Shown here piece by piece: positions 1 through 12,100 of a DNA stretch of 64,000 bases. The number at the start of each line of letters is the position of its first letter. The first letter of the stretch is position 1. The translations under genes were made by a program, and so were the position numbers. The stretch spans positions 5,636,001 through 5,700,000 of the forward strand of contig BSYO01000003.1 of NCBI GenBank assembly GCA_033239525.1, written 5' to 3'. This DNA comes from Nepenthes gracilis. Lineage: Eukaryota > Streptophyta > Magnoliopsida > Caryophyllales > Nepenthaceae. A model generated the notes under the pieces. It ran no database searches, was not told the origin of the DNA, and was given only the letters and a program-made list of their open reading frames with translations.

Positions 1-370
1 TTTCGCACCTTTTTACAAACTCGAGCGTATCCTTCTTCATCGAGGGCCAGTAGTAGCCCTGCCGCATGATTTTAAATGCTAAGTTCTTGCCACCCATGTG
101 TGATCCGTAAATTCCAATGTGCACTTCACTCAAGACGTAGTCTGCCTCTTCTGGGGTTAGGCAACAAAGGTACGGAGTCGAGTAGTTGCGGCAATACAAC
201 CGCCCATCTACTATAGTGTACCAACCAGCTATTCTCTTTATCCGCCTGGCATCATCTATGTCTTCCGGCAATGTTTCGTCCGCTAGATATCTTAGGTAGG
301 GTGTCGTCCAGTTCTCAGTTTCAGAAACCTGCATTGCCTCCTGTCCCTCTATACTGGGTGCATCCAGGAT
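1..370 (-). pseudogene. Integrase N-terminal (HHCC zinc-finger) fragment
   Basis: Minus-strand translation shows the typical pre-integrase region of plant gypsy elements. It has a GRLYCRN-like start, a histidine pair around VHIGIYGSH, and the motif QGYYWPSMKKD followed by a lysine/arginine-cysteine stretch at the edge. In the family this zinc-binding domain precedes the DDE catalytic core, which is not in the window. A stop codon separates it from the upstream RNase H domain, so the polyprotein is broken here. Confidence 0.75.
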
Positions 371-391
371 CTCCCTCATGTTCCTCGAGTA

Positions 392-781
392 TTATTCTGG
401 ATTCTCTACCGCTGCTGCTCTCGCCAGCTGATTGACCTTCCAATTTTCAGTTCTAGGAACATGGACCAAGGTTAGACCGTCGAAGTTGCGGACGGCCTCC
501 TTTGCTCTGGCCAAGTATTTGGCCATATGCGGGTTATTCGCCTCAAAGTTTCCATTAACTTGGTTGACGATCAGCTCGGAGTCGCTGAAAACAGCCAGCC
601 TTTTGGCTGAGCACTCCTTTACTAATCTTAACCCAGCTAGCAGGGCTTCGTATTCGGCAATATTGCTGATCGCTGGGAAGCCGAGTTTAAGGAAGTATTT
701 CACCTCAAACCCATCGGGGGTCGTGAGGACCACTCCTGCTCCACTGCCCGTGTCATTGGATGATCCATCTACGTGGAGCAT
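392..781 (-). pseudogene. Second RNase H domain (aRNH) of the Tat-type retrotransposon
   Basis: A 129-codon open stretch carries an RNase H fold like that of plant and archaeal RNase HI. LHVDGSS holds the first catalytic Asp, AEYEALLAGL the Glu, and FSDSELIVNQ the second Asp. At the last catalytic position the family usually has an Asp in a motif like ADxLA; here the sequence reads VNQLA, so that residue seems lost. The enzyme degrades RNA in RNA-DNA hybrids during reverse transcription. It lies between the RT-linked RNase H and integrase, which defines the Tat lineage. Confidence 0.8.
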
Positions 782-799
782 CCATTCTGGAGCCTCTAT

Positions 800-1401
800 G
801 TGCTATTCTACGTTCTTTGAGGGCTGTTTTTCGAGGATTGGGGTCGTGGTTTCAACAATGAAGTCAGCGAGAGCCTGTGCCTTTATGGCTGGTCTGGGCC
901 TGAACTTGATGTCAAACTCACCCAACTCGATAGCCCACTTTACCAACCATCCAGAAATATCGGGTTTCTGGAGTATACTTTTCAGAGGCTGGTCAGTGAG
1001 AACCACGATGTGGTGCGCCTGAAAGTAGGGCCTCAGTTTTCGCGCAGAGAATATCAGAGCTAAGGCCAGCTTTTTCGTGCGCGGGTAGTGCGTCTCTGGG
1101 CCGATCTACATTTTGCTCACATAGTAGATCGACTGTTGGATATCAGAGCCCTGGCATACAAGAACAAAGCTGAGGGACACCTCCGATACTGCCAAGTAGA
1201 GGTACAGCTCTTCGCCGACCTTGGGCGATGTCAGTAATGGCGGGCTAGCCAGGTATTACTTCAACTCATCGAAGGTCACCTGACAATCCGCCGTCCATTG
1301 AAAACCGCTCGATTTTGTTCCTTCAACACCTTAAAAAATGACTAATATTTGTCGCCAGACTTCGCTAGGAAGCGGGACAAGGCTGCCAATCGTCCAGTTA
1401 G
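800..1401 (-). pseudogene. RT-linked RNase H of the retrotransposon, broken by stop codons
   Basis: Reading on from the reverse transcriptase, the minus strand encodes the connection/RNase H region of gypsy pol. Recognisable pieces are KLTGRLAALSRF just after the RT, YYVSKM-like and LIFSARKLRPYF segments in the middle, and VLTDQPLKSILQKPDISGW near the end (about 1006-945). Several in-frame stops interrupt it, for instance directly after the RT open stretch near 1402, near 1269-1257 and near 1240. It is kept as a pseudogene and is part of the same element as its neighbours. Confidence 0.75.
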
Positions 1402-2330
1402 TCACTGGATGTCTTTAACTCTTCGTGGGGGAGCCATGTCCGCGAGGACCTTAATCTTTTTCGGGTTTGTTTCGATCCCTCGTTGGGAGACGATGAAACC
1501 CAAAAATTTTCTGGAGGCCACCCCGAAGACACGCTTAACCGGATTCAGCTTCATTTGATGCTCGCAAAGCACCTCAAAGGACTCCGTCAGATTGTTGATA
1601 TGGTCGCCCATACCTCTGCTCTTGACGAGCATGTCGTCAACATAGACTTTCATATTACGGCCGATCTGTTTTTTGAACATTTTGTTCATCAACCGCTGGT
1701 AAGTAGCTCCCGCGTTCTTTAGTCCAATGGGTATTACTTTATAGCAATAGGTTCCTTGGTCTATCATAAACGAGGTATGTTCTTCATCTTTCAGACTCAT
1801 CCGAATCTGGTTGTAGTCTGAGTAGGTGTCCATGAAGCTCAAGAGCTCATGCCCAGGATATTGAGTCCACCAAGGTCGATTATGGGTAAGAAAAAGCTGT
1901 CTTTTGGGCAAGCTTTGTTAACGTCGGTAAAATCGAAGCACATCCTCCACTTCCCATTGCTCTTCTTTACCAATACGACGTTGGAAAGCCAATCAGGGTA
2001 CTGGACCTCCCTTATGAATCCGGCATCCAACAGTTTCTTTACTTCCTCTAGGATGGCGATTAGCTTTTCCACTGAGTGGTTTCTCCGCTTCTGCCTGACA
2101 GGTTTCCAATCCGGGTCAAAGTCCAACTTGTGGACCATTACCCGGTCTGGAATCCCAGGCATGTCAGCGAGAGTCCATGTGAAGACGTCAGCATTCCCTC
2201 GCAGGAATGTGATCAGTTCTTCGCGTAGCGTGCCGGTGAGTGAGCCGCCGATTCGTATGCACCTTTCTGGATCTTCCAAATTCAGTGGGACTAAGTCGGT
2301 TGCCTCACCAGATTGCACTTGCTGCAAGGT
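1402..2330 (-). pseudogene. Reverse transcriptase of the Tat-type element, frameshifted
   Basis: The RT is spread over two open stretches in different frames. The first (up to 2453, ending 1839) contains VRQKRRN, VVLVKKSNGKWRMCFDFTD and NKACPKDSFFLP. The second (1911-1402) contains HELLSFMD, the catalytic YVDD box, LGFIVSQRGIE and PPRRVKDIQ. The frame change lies around 1870-1880. The YVDD polymerase motif itself is intact. It copies element RNA into DNA in the family; with the shift and downstream stops this copy should be inactive. Confidence 0.85.
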
Positions 2331-2421
2331 TGCCTCGTCTTGATGGTCCAGTTCTCCCATTGTTTTGGTACTATCGTTAGGAGCTATTTGGGACATATAA
2401 CATGTCCGCCCAGTGACTTGG

Positions 2422-3216
2422 TCACCCAATACTTCGTCCAGTGACGGCCCCAAACGCTGTTAGGCATGGCCAGCCTAGTATTGCGTTGTATACAGAGGGA
2501 AAGTCGACTACCAAGAAGGCGAGTGTACGACTTGCGGTTCTCGGGTATGTTCCTAAGGTGACTTCAAGTCTAATCGTTCCTTGAATAGACACTGGTTCAT
2601 TGTCGAGGCCATACAATGGGCCTTCTGCAGATTTCAGTTGACTCTTTTTCAAACCGAGTTTAAAAAACGCATCGAGGTAAAGTAAATCACGTGAACTTTC
2701 ATTATTAATAAATACACGTTTTATCTTGTAGTCGACGCTACCATCGGAAATGAGTGCTGATACAACTAGAGGGTCTACATGGGGGGAAACTACATGTGCC
2801 AAGTCATCGTCACTAAAACTAATGACGTTGTCAGTAGTACGCTGCTTCTTCCTCCCTGCATGTTGGTCCTTGTTGTTCGCCTGAGTCTTGACTGGCCGGG
2901 TGGAGATCATGTTGACCACTCTTGCCGCGACCCGATTTCGTGGTGGAGAGGTCCCTGATCCTTCTTCGCCCGCATTGCCAGAGCTTTGACTAGGGCCTTT
3001 GACGAACCTGGTGAGGTGGCCCCTTCTGATTGGCTTCTCAATCTCCCTCTGAAGAGTTTTACAGTCCTCCGTGGAGTGCCCGGGAGATCGATGGAAATCA
3101 CAGTTTTTGGCTAGATTTCCTCCCTCCGCCTTCTTAAGTTGTTTTGGCCACTTAAGGAACTTCTCCCCACGGATCTGCATGAGGACGTTTGAGTGTGAAT
3201 CAGTTAAGGGCGCCAA
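2422..3216 (-). pseudogene. Gag C-terminus and aspartic protease region
   Basis: This 264-codon open stretch starts with the end of gag, showing CDFHRSPGHSTEDCKTLQ and REIEKPIRRGHLTRFV, typical for Tat-type gag. The protease follows, with IKRVFINNESSRDLLYLDAF and VYNAILGWPCL. Family proteases have an Asp in the active-site motif (D-[ST]-G or a D-x-G-S-S variant); here the site reads INNESS, so the catalytic Asp appears replaced by Asn. The frame then overlaps the next pol stretch at 2453-2422. Confidence 0.75.
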
Positions 3217-4579
3217 GCTGATGGGTCCGTGGTCTTTGCGCTCTGGTGGCTCAACTCTGTAGCGCTTTAGGTGGGAGTAATTATCAACGTTGTGCTTCCT
3301 CTTTCCTTCAATGGGAAAAAGGAAGGCTGTTCAGACCGATCAGGACGTTTCGCCTCGTTGGCCTCCTCTGCTGCCGCGTAGGCCTTGGTGATAGCCTCCG
3401 CTTCCCGAAAGGTCTGCGGATTCTTATGCGCCAGGTGCCTAAAGAACTCCTCATGCGCTAGTGCCGAAATGAAACCATTTCCTTCATGAGTCGGGGGATC
3501 AGCCTGGCTTCTGCCACAAAGCTATCTAGAAACCTCCGCAGATTTTCTCCATGCTTCTACTTGATATGCGACAGATGCCATGGCTGTTTTTCCTCCCTGC
3601 GGTTGAAGGCGTACTGAGATAAGAAAAGATCCACAAGCTCCTGGAAGTTTCGGATCGAGTCTGGAGGCAGATGATGGAACCAGATGCGTGTGTCCCCTTT
3701 TAGTATGAGGGGGAAGTAGCGACACATGGTTGGGTCGTCTAACCCCTATAGACCTAGATGGGTGCGGAAGTGGGCGAGATGGTCGACAAGATCCGCACTC
3801 CCATCGTAAGAGTCAAGGGCTAGCATCTTGAACTTCGCCGGCATATGATAGCTTAAGATCTCCGTTGTGAAGGGAGATCTGTCAATGTTGGTGGTGCGTT
3901 CGTCATCTTTGAAGACGCAATTTCATATCTTCTCCAACATTGGATCTGCTGGAACCGCGTTAGCAGATCTTTTGGAGTTGAGATATGCTCTCAACTCCGT
4001 TCTTTCCCAGGCTGGTCCAGCAGCAGGACCGCTGCTGCCTCTGGCTGATCTCGCGGCCTAGGAGGCTCCCTCCTGAGCCTGGGGCCTAAACTCCGCTCGG
4101 GAGTATCTAGGGTTCCTCCGTTCCGGACTTTTATCCGGAGTTGTGCTGGTTTCTCGCTCCTCACACCTTAAACGGCTTTGGGCGTGTGAGGATATCGGCA
4201 CAGGAGCGCTGGTCAGTCTTCCGGTCCGTTGGGCCGAAACTTTCTTTCTTTGGCCTCCTCGTCTGGACGCCGACGTTGGGGCCACCACTGGCGCAGCCCT
4301 TTGCTGTGCTTGCTCCTAACTGGCACAGAGTATCTAGAGTATTCTGTCCGTATTGTGCATGTGCTGCGCCAAGTTTTGGAAAAAGGATGCTGAGATTCCA
4401 CTGGCTACCCCATTGACCACAGCGCTAATGGCCTGGTCCTGGTTTCGCGAGACTACGTCTCGGGCTGACTCGCTCGCTTGCGCCTTTGTGTTCACCATTC
4501 TATTCAGGTACGTTGATCGAAGAAAGTTCCTGAGAAACGTGGTTGACTTTTTGTAAGCGCTTCCCACGGACGGCACCAA
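3217..4579 (-). pseudogene. Gag N-terminal and capsid region, multiply disrupted
   Basis: Starting directly at the primer-binding site, the minus strand encodes fragments of a retrotransposon gag. A Retrotrans_gag-like core lies about 3830-3480, with segments resembling CRYFPLILKGDTRIWFHHLPP and a following SQYAFN. Several stop codons and frame changes break it (for example at 3742 and 3562). An N-terminal open stretch of 81 codons runs 4579-4334. Gag packages element RNA in particles in functional relatives. Confidence 0.7.
4562..4579 (-). other. Primer-binding site of the retrotransposon
   Basis: On the minus strand the sequence TGGTGCCGTCCGTGGGAA follows the inner LTR end directly. It resembles the TGGCGCCGT... 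class of primer-binding sites found in plant gypsy elements. It fixes the boundary between 5' LTR and internal region. Confidence 0.65.
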
Positions 4580-4779
4580 TAATGCGTACCTTGATCCGAT
4601 TTCGAACTGTTTCAGATTCGGGTGGTTGATTTGATCCGGCTCCGTTCGCTGAGTCTAAATCTTGCACACCACTATAAAAAATGAGAGGTCAGGTACCAAC
4701 GGGAGGTTGTCCCACTGAAAACACTCCGACACTCAAATCAGTAGCAAGCCTACAAACTTGGGTAGGTGAACTAGTAAAT

Positions 4780-4798
4780 GAGAGAGAGAGAGAGAGAA
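4780..4798 (+). repeat. GA microsatellite in LTR1
   Basis: An uninterrupted (GA)n run of about 19 bp lies within the LTR. Confidence 0.9.
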
Positions 4799-5144
4799 TG
4801 AGTTTGTCGGGAGTATCGACTTGTAAAAGTAGAGATGATCCTATAGCTCGTTGAGAGTATGAGTTCCAACTCGCTGTTCAAAGAGAATGAGTAGAAGCTG
4901 TGTCTTGAAAGTGTGGAAGCTTTGGAGGACAATTCTCAGATAGTGGGAGAAGAATCTGCAATCTGGAGGCTCAGAGTGGGATTAGAAGGTGAACACTTTA
5001 GGGAGAGAAAGAGAGAGTTTTGCTCAGGCACTGTATGCGTTCGTGGCTTAGTTTGTATCAAAAGGTCTCTGTCGTCTTAAAAAGCATATGTTCTCTTAAA
5101 AGCATATTCTTAAATCGTATCCTTTTCAGAGTGGAGACTCTAGG

Positions 5145-5153
5145 TTTATATAG
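5145..5153 (-). promoter_or_regulatory. TATA box of LTR1
   Basis: Minus-strand CTATATAAA inside the LTR, facing gag, is the expected core promoter of the element. Confidence 0.6.
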
Positions 5154-5611
5154 ATGGTGGGGAGAGCCATCTTCCTTGGCCTGGCGCTGGGCGGCCTTCT
5201 CTGAGTTGGTGGGCGTGATTTGATGGATCATTTTCCTTTTGAACAGTGTAACGGATCTCCAGATTATCTACTTTTCTTTCATGTTCTAGTGACCGTTAGA
5301 CCTCGGTGTTGAAGCTGAATCCGTTGCTACCTTTTTAGAGGAGATAAGCTTTTAGGAAAACGCGTAATCATGGAAAGGATCATTGATTTTTGTGTACGAG
5401 ATCGCCTGTCAAATTGGGCCTGACCCGTGTTAGGTTTACTGTCTTTCACAGCCTACTGCTATAATACTTTCATTAATAAAAAATGTTGACTGCCTTGAAG
5501 GAGACTTTTTGTCCGTCTGTTGTGCACCGAGCGATTAACGCTAATGCGTTGATCGTCTAACGCACGTTGGATCTTCTTGAATTTTGGGATGCTCTCTTAT
5601 TGAGCCTGCCA

Positions 5612-6196
5612 ACTATGAGCCTACCTATCAACTAATAATAAGTAACAGAGTAATAGATAATATTCAAATCTTTATCATATATTAAGTATTAATTATTTTA
5701 AATAAAAATTATATCATTATGATATAAAAATTATTTTAAAATAATTAAAATTAAATATTTTAAAATGGCTGAATTATAATTATTTACTTAAAGATTACTA
5801 ATTAAGATATGGGAAATAATTAAATAGGTAATCAGTGATTTTTTCAGCATCTCAAATTTTCATAAATGCAATTTCAAAATTGGAAATTCTACCAGGGGCA
5901 AGAGCTGACGTAAATGGTTTTCCGTATCATCTGGAAGGGGTGTCATGGATCAGTAATCAGAGCTAAAAGGACGAGGGAAAAAAGAAACCAAAAAGGTAAG
6001 AATTTAAAGTTGTTTTTTATCGGAAAAACTGGCAGATAGGAGAAAGCCACACACTGTTTATGTATTAGCAGAATATTCTTTCACGCGTACGCCCCCTGCA
6101 GCGCCAGCGCCGCCGGGGTTCTCACTTTTCACCGATCTGCCCACGCCAAAAACGACCGCCTCCGCCCTTACGTGCCGGTACGATCAGGCCAGGGAA
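5612..6196. other. AT-rich spacer and AMY3 promoter region
   Basis: 5612-5880 is very AT-rich without gene signals. 5900-6196 becomes GC-richer toward the AMY3 start (GCGCCAGCGCCGCCGG near 6100) and should contain the AMY3 promoter and 5' leader. No convincing TATA box is seen. Confidence 0.5.
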
Positions 6197-9100
6197 ATGC
6201 CGACCATTGCTTTGGAACCTCTCCTCCACCGAAAAATCATCAGACAAACTAATCCCAGATTTCAAACTGAACTTAGAAAAATCAAACCATTTTCACTCAG
6301 TTACCGTTCAAATCAGCTTAATGTTTGTGGGAGCTTTTCTATCTTCAAACCACGCAAGTTTCTTGCGGTTTCTGCCTGTTCAAACTCGTCGACTGTTACT
6401 AGACCTTCCGAATCCACCGAAATTATTTACAGCGAAACATTCCAATTAAAACTAAGAGAAACGGTCTGAAACTGATTAATTATTACACCAATTTCTGTCT
6501 TCTTGTTGTTTTTGAATTTGCGTTTGGTTTTCTGCTATTGATTAATCAACTGTGTTGGTCGAAGTGTTCGTTGATTGTTGTGTATGGCAGGTCGAAGGGA
6601 AGATATTTATAAGATTGGATAAGGGGAAGAACGAAGATAATTGGCAGTTGACTGTTGGATGCAGTCTTCCTGGAAAGTGGCTGCTGCACTGGGGAGTACA
6701 TTATCTCGGCGATGTTGGAAGGTTCGCTCTCTTCTTCACTTTTATTGAATTTCGAAATTCGATATCTCTTAATTTTGACCAGTTAGTTGATGATGACGTA
6801 GAATTGATATAAACGTTTAGTTTGGGTTCTGGGAATTAATTTGGTAGTCCTTTGATGTTCATAGCATATTTCGCTCAATAATGTTCTCTATTGAGTTATT
6901 TTTCCTTGCCGAATTGATCTGTGTAGTGAATGGGATCAACCTCCTATTAAGATGAGGCCTCCCGGTTCTATCGCCATAAAGGTACGTTTGCATTGGGTTC
7001 AAAGGTTATTATGTGGTATTATCACCATGGCTCCAAATGGTAGCTAGTTTAAATCCAGAATGCATGTAAATTTTCAGGATTATGCAATAGAGACACCTCT
7101 CAAGAAAATGGATGCAACTGAAGGAGGATATTGCCTTCATGAAGTGAAGATTGATTTTGATTGCAATAGTAAAATTGCAGCTATAAACTTTGTGTTGAAG
7201 GTAGGTCCGTCATTCAAAATTTTGTAGATATAAATGCTATGTTATTCTGAATTTCTTGTTTATTAATGTTTCATGTGCTTTCTAATTGGAGCAGGATGAA
7301 GAAACTGGATCATGGTATCAGCACAGAGGGAGAGATTTCAAGGTGCTTCTTGTTGATTATCTCTGTGATGGTGGCAATGTTGTTGGAGCTAAGAAGAGCT
7401 TTGGTTTGTGGCAAGGTTCTTTTAATTCCTTCATGAATAGGTTACAGCTTTTCTATTTATCTTTGTTAGATTGAGATTTACCCAACGTAAGTCTCTTTTC
7501 CAAGCTTTGTACTCATCTCCTTAGTAAATTGCATACCTAGAAAACCTCTACTATAACTGGGATTGACATTATTTGAAGCTTGTCTAAACTGAAATTTGAA
7601 CATTGAGATTTTCTTGCTTGGACTCACAGACAACTTTATGCAGATGATTCTTATCTGAAGGACTATTCAGCATTACTTCTTTTTATTTTTGTTTTTAAGT
7701 TGTAATATAGATTGACATTTTGGCTGAGTTTTTCTTTTTCTCAGTATTCAGAACTTTTGAAAACCAAGCAATTTGGTTTTCCTTAGTTTCTGATGTCAAT
7801 GTTCTTACTTTAGCGTTAACAATTAATACAAGGCATTTCCCACCACCTTGTACATTTTTGTCACCACTAGCTGCCACTGTCAGTGAACAGTACTGGCTGA
7901 CTAACTAGCTGAAGTCATTATGCACTGGCTGCCAGCTTATGGAGTTCAGTGGTTGTCATCATTGACTACACCTTTAATCACCGCCACTGGTTAAGGACTC
8001 CCTAAGGTTCCCAGTTAGCAATTAATTTGAATTGCTGGCAGAATTATTGGTGGCCAAAGTTCAGTGGATTCATTACCATTCATTTTTCGTCAAAGACCAT
8101 CAATAGCTGATAACTGCTTGTTCACTAATCATTTCTCATTGTTAGTTGCAAAATTTTCCTCCCATCCGTGGTTTATCAGCTAAATGATCACCTTTATTTG
8201 CTAACACAAGTGGCGATTGTTCAACTATCCAATTCTCATTGTTGGAACCATTTTTGTCACCTGACACATAACCCATTCATTGAGAAATACAACCAAAATC
8301 ATGAAATCCACTTGACTAATGTTAATATCTAATAGATTAGATTATTTTGGAACAAGTTATGATTGTTGTTTCCCTTGGATTTGACACTCTGCGAACATGA
8401 ACTAAATTTGTCCCTCAGGATTCTCTAAAATTATGTTACATGAACTAGTCTACTTGAGTTTCTTGTATACTTAATTCACCCTTCAAGTAGAAAGTTAGTT
8501 ATTCATTTGCTAGATGTGGATATTTAGATAACTAATAATTCACTTCAGAAGATGGGAGTTCTATGGGATGCAAGGTTTGGATTGCGTGATAATTGGCTAT
8601 CTTATGCCCTTCTAGGTGAATGGTAGCTGCTACTCACCAGAGAGAGAGAGAGAGAGAGGTGGGTTAATTGAGGAATTAACTTTATTGTATAAAAATCTGT
8701 CCCCAGTAGAATGAATATCACCTGCCAATGCCTTGCTGACTAGTTCTTCAATAGCAGTTTACAGAGATATCATGGTACTGAAAGTAAATAAAAGGATAAG
8801 CTAATGCATGAGGCTCTCACGTGGTGGGTTTTTCTTTGGGGGTGGGAAGTAGGGAAGGGGAATAGATGTGCTCAATTTTACATCTACATTGTAGAGAGGC
8901 TGTTTGTGTGGTTTGAACTATTGACCTTCAAGTTATAATGGAACAACCTTATCTTTAAGTCAAATCTCACCCTCCTAAAAGTTTGTCTTGTAAAAATCTT
9001 ATTTCTAATAAACTGGTTTAGCAACGAAAAGGTACTTTGCATGACAAGTGACTAACAAATTTCATGGGATTCTTTCTCCATGTAGGGGCTCTTGGACAGC

Positions 9101-12100
9101 TTTCTAACATGTTCCTCAAAACAGAAGCACATCAGCGTACAAGTATAGATAACAAAAAAGGATCTGCAGAGACCATTCAGCCAAATAAGCCACTTGAAGG
9201 ATTCTATGAAGAGCTGTCTGTAGTAAAAGAAATTGTTGTTGATAATTCAATTAGTGTCTCTGTGAGGAAGTGCCCGGAAACTACTAATACTCTTGTATAT
9301 TTTGAAACTGACTTACCTGGGGATGTGGTTCTTCACTGGGGAGTATGCAGAGACAACAATAAGCAATGGGAAATTCCTGAGGGCCCATATCCACCGGATA
9401 CTGAAGTATTTAAGAGTAAGGCTTTGCGCACACGCTTGCAGGTATACATTGAAATAAACTGTGCATGATGGAAGCAATTACAGTCTCAGTTTTCCATTTT
9501 CCATTTTACATTATGAAAGTTGTTTCCCTGTGGGCTAATTGAGTATATAGCACATCATAGTGAATTGTTCATAGGCTTGATATTGTTGCGACAGCACCCC
9601 ACAACCTTCTGGGTTGATGCTTATTAGGTCCATCTGCTTTATATGTTTAAGTTCTATGGAATTGAGCTTATTTTCAATAATCAGATGTTGCTTAGTTTCT
9701 ATGTTGTCCTTTTGCTTTATTTTCTTCCACAGTTTGTTTCCATTTTCCTAATGGCAAAATCTCTGTTGTAGTTTGTCAGAAGCATTTTTTCTACTTGCTA
9801 TGGATAGACAAGGACATAAACATTTTTATTCTCCACATCAACAATTAATGGAGTGGAAAAAACTGGTGAAGTTGGATTGCTTTGTCACAGTTCAAACATA
9901 AGCTTTGCTGTATAGTCTGCTTGCAATTCACATGCTTTTTATGTTTCTCATTGCAAACCTATTAGATAAATAAGCTTACTAGCCTGTGCAGAGGTATGCT
10001 CACTTAGATAAATACATATTTGCTTTGATATCTGGCAACCAAATGCTTGTTGCTATGCCCAAATGTTTTCTAAATTTCTCAAATTTATCAGTTGTTTTAA
10101 ATTTTTCTTCCAGTTCTCTTTTGATTCCCTTCTTCTTAATACATGAATATACATGGATCCCTCATCTTCTGTTCTCAAATTCTTTTTTCATGAAATCTTT
10201 CAGGGTAAGGATATAAGTTCCTTTTTCGTAGTGTAGACATACTTGACCTCTTTTTTTGCAGACAAAAGAGAATGGATGCGGAGTTAGAGGATTATTTACT
10301 TTAAATGGGGGACTTGAAGGATTTTTATTTGTGCTCAAGTTGAATGATAACACTTGGTTGAAGTGTATGGGGAATGACTTTTTCATCCCCCTTGTGAGTT
10401 CAGGAGGCCTATCTGCTCTATCTGGAGAGCATCAGTGCGAAGGCAAGGGAACAATGATTTCTTTAGGTTTCAATTCGGGTTCTGGAGACGTGGGTGAAAC
10501 AATGACTAAAGATAATCAAGGAGCTTCCCATACTTCACATACTGATGGAATTATCAAAGATATAAGAAATTTGGTGACTGACATCTCCTCTGGTAAGACC
10601 TGGAAAACAAAGAGTAAAGCTGCACAAGAAAGTATTCTTCGCGAAATTGAGAAGTTGGCTGCGGAAGCCTACAGTATCTTCAGAGGTTCTAGTCCAACTT
10701 TCTCACAGGAAGCTGTTTCAGAAGCTGAAGCTATTTCAGAAACTCAAGCTATGAAACCTACAGTCAAAATAAGTACAGGGACAGGCTCTGGGTTTGAAAT
10801 TTTGTGCCAAGGATTCAACTGGGAGTCTCATAAATCTGGAAGATGGTACATGGAACTCCATGAAAAAGCAAGAGATTTATCTTCAGTTGGTTTTACAATA
10901 ATTTGGTTGCCGCCACCCACTGAATCTGTATCACCAGAGGGTTACATGCCAAAAGATCTGTATAACTTAAATTCCAGGTACAATTTATTGACAAAACTAT
11001 TAAGATGATGTCATCATGGTTAAATTGGACTAAACTTTTCCACTGTCGTAATTTTTAACTAGAGAAGAGAACTGTTGTGTATGACAACCCTTTTTTCATT
11101 TTGATATATGCATATTAAGTTAGGAAAACTGGTTCTCTGGGGTATATATATCTAGATTCAAATTGCAATTTGGTTATGACATATGTCAACTGCTGTGAGT
11201 CTCTCATTTTCCAATCACCCGAAGATGTTTTCATTTTTGGTAGATTTTTAGAAAGTATTGCAGATTAATTTGTTGGCTACTGGGATGAAAATATTAGTAC
11301 CCATGTCATTCACGGATATATCAACATTGGCCATATTGGATGATGATATGCATCGGATGTTTTTTTTTTTTTTTTGAATCAGAATCTGCAGAATAAATAT
11401 CAGCTGATATATATGAAATATTAGATATATTAGTTGATATATTGGGAATATCATATGTATCAGCCAATTTTCAAAATATCAACAAATATATTACAAAATG
11501 TGACATATTGCGATATCAAAAATATCAGTATTGGGGGCCGATAGCTATATATATTAGATGACATTAGGCTAGAAAGATATACATGGAAAACAAATGTTGC
11601 TTAAACTGATGTGCCAGACTGGATAATGGCTAGGACCTGAGATGAATGACTTTGCGGTTTCACCGACAAGGATAACATAGGAAAGCGCAAGATAGTGTCA
11701 GAGTACCAGAGTACCATAATTATAGGCATCAAGCTGCTGGTGCAACGGTAGTACTTTGGAAATCCTAAAAGAATGCATCAAAGGTGTATGTTATGTCTCA
11801 AAAAATTTTGCGTTTCAGTAGATTGTCATTCCCTTGGTGAGGAAAATACATGTTGAGAAACTAATTCTCAAACCACCTTATTAGTAATGTATGTTTGTTT
11901 CACTAATTGTTGCACATTTGGAGCAATTAGATAAAATGGTTGACAACAAAGTGGAAGTAGTTGACCCATTGTGAGGAAAAATAATTAGTTTGGCCTGGTT
12001 CGGTTATGCCTGCTTTAAAGGACCTTGATTTTTTTTTCAAGATTTATCATTGTGACATTTTTTGATGATATCAAAGTAGTGGTTAAATGAAAAAACCAAG

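Larger units (their letters stand above)
1..5611 (-). mobile_element. Ty3/gypsy retrotransposon, Tat/Ogre type, left-truncated by the window and degenerate
   Basis: Read on the minus strand the order is LTR, primer-binding site, gag, protease, reverse transcriptase, RNase H, a second RNase H, then the zinc-binding start of integrase, which runs off the left edge. A second RNase H between RT-RNase H and integrase is a known hallmark of the Tat lineage (Ogre, Retand). The coding region has several in-frame stops and at least one frameshift, and some catalytic residues are replaced, so this copy cannot make its own proteins. The 3' half and 3' LTR lie outside the window, so element length and insertion age cannot be judged. 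Confident on class, fairly confident on lineage. Confidence 0.9.
4583..5611 (-). repeat. 5' LTR of the Tat-type element (LTR1)
   Basis: About 1.03 kb lies between the primer-binding site and unique AT-rich flank, bounded by TG and CA. The outer end on the minus strand begins TGGCAGGCTCAATAAG and closely resembles the outer end of the solo LTR at 38903. It holds a TATA box (5145-5153) and, at 4740-4640, the stretch TGATTTGAGTGTCGGAG plus TGCAAGAT, shared with the other LTRs in this window. A GA microsatellite sits at 4780-4798. The outer boundary is inferred, because the matching target-site duplicate is off the window. Confidence 0.7.

Noticed and set aside
432..1022. 196-codon plus-strand frame across the retrotransposon
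   Set aside because: It is the antisense shadow of the RNase H domains and has no recognisable protein features.
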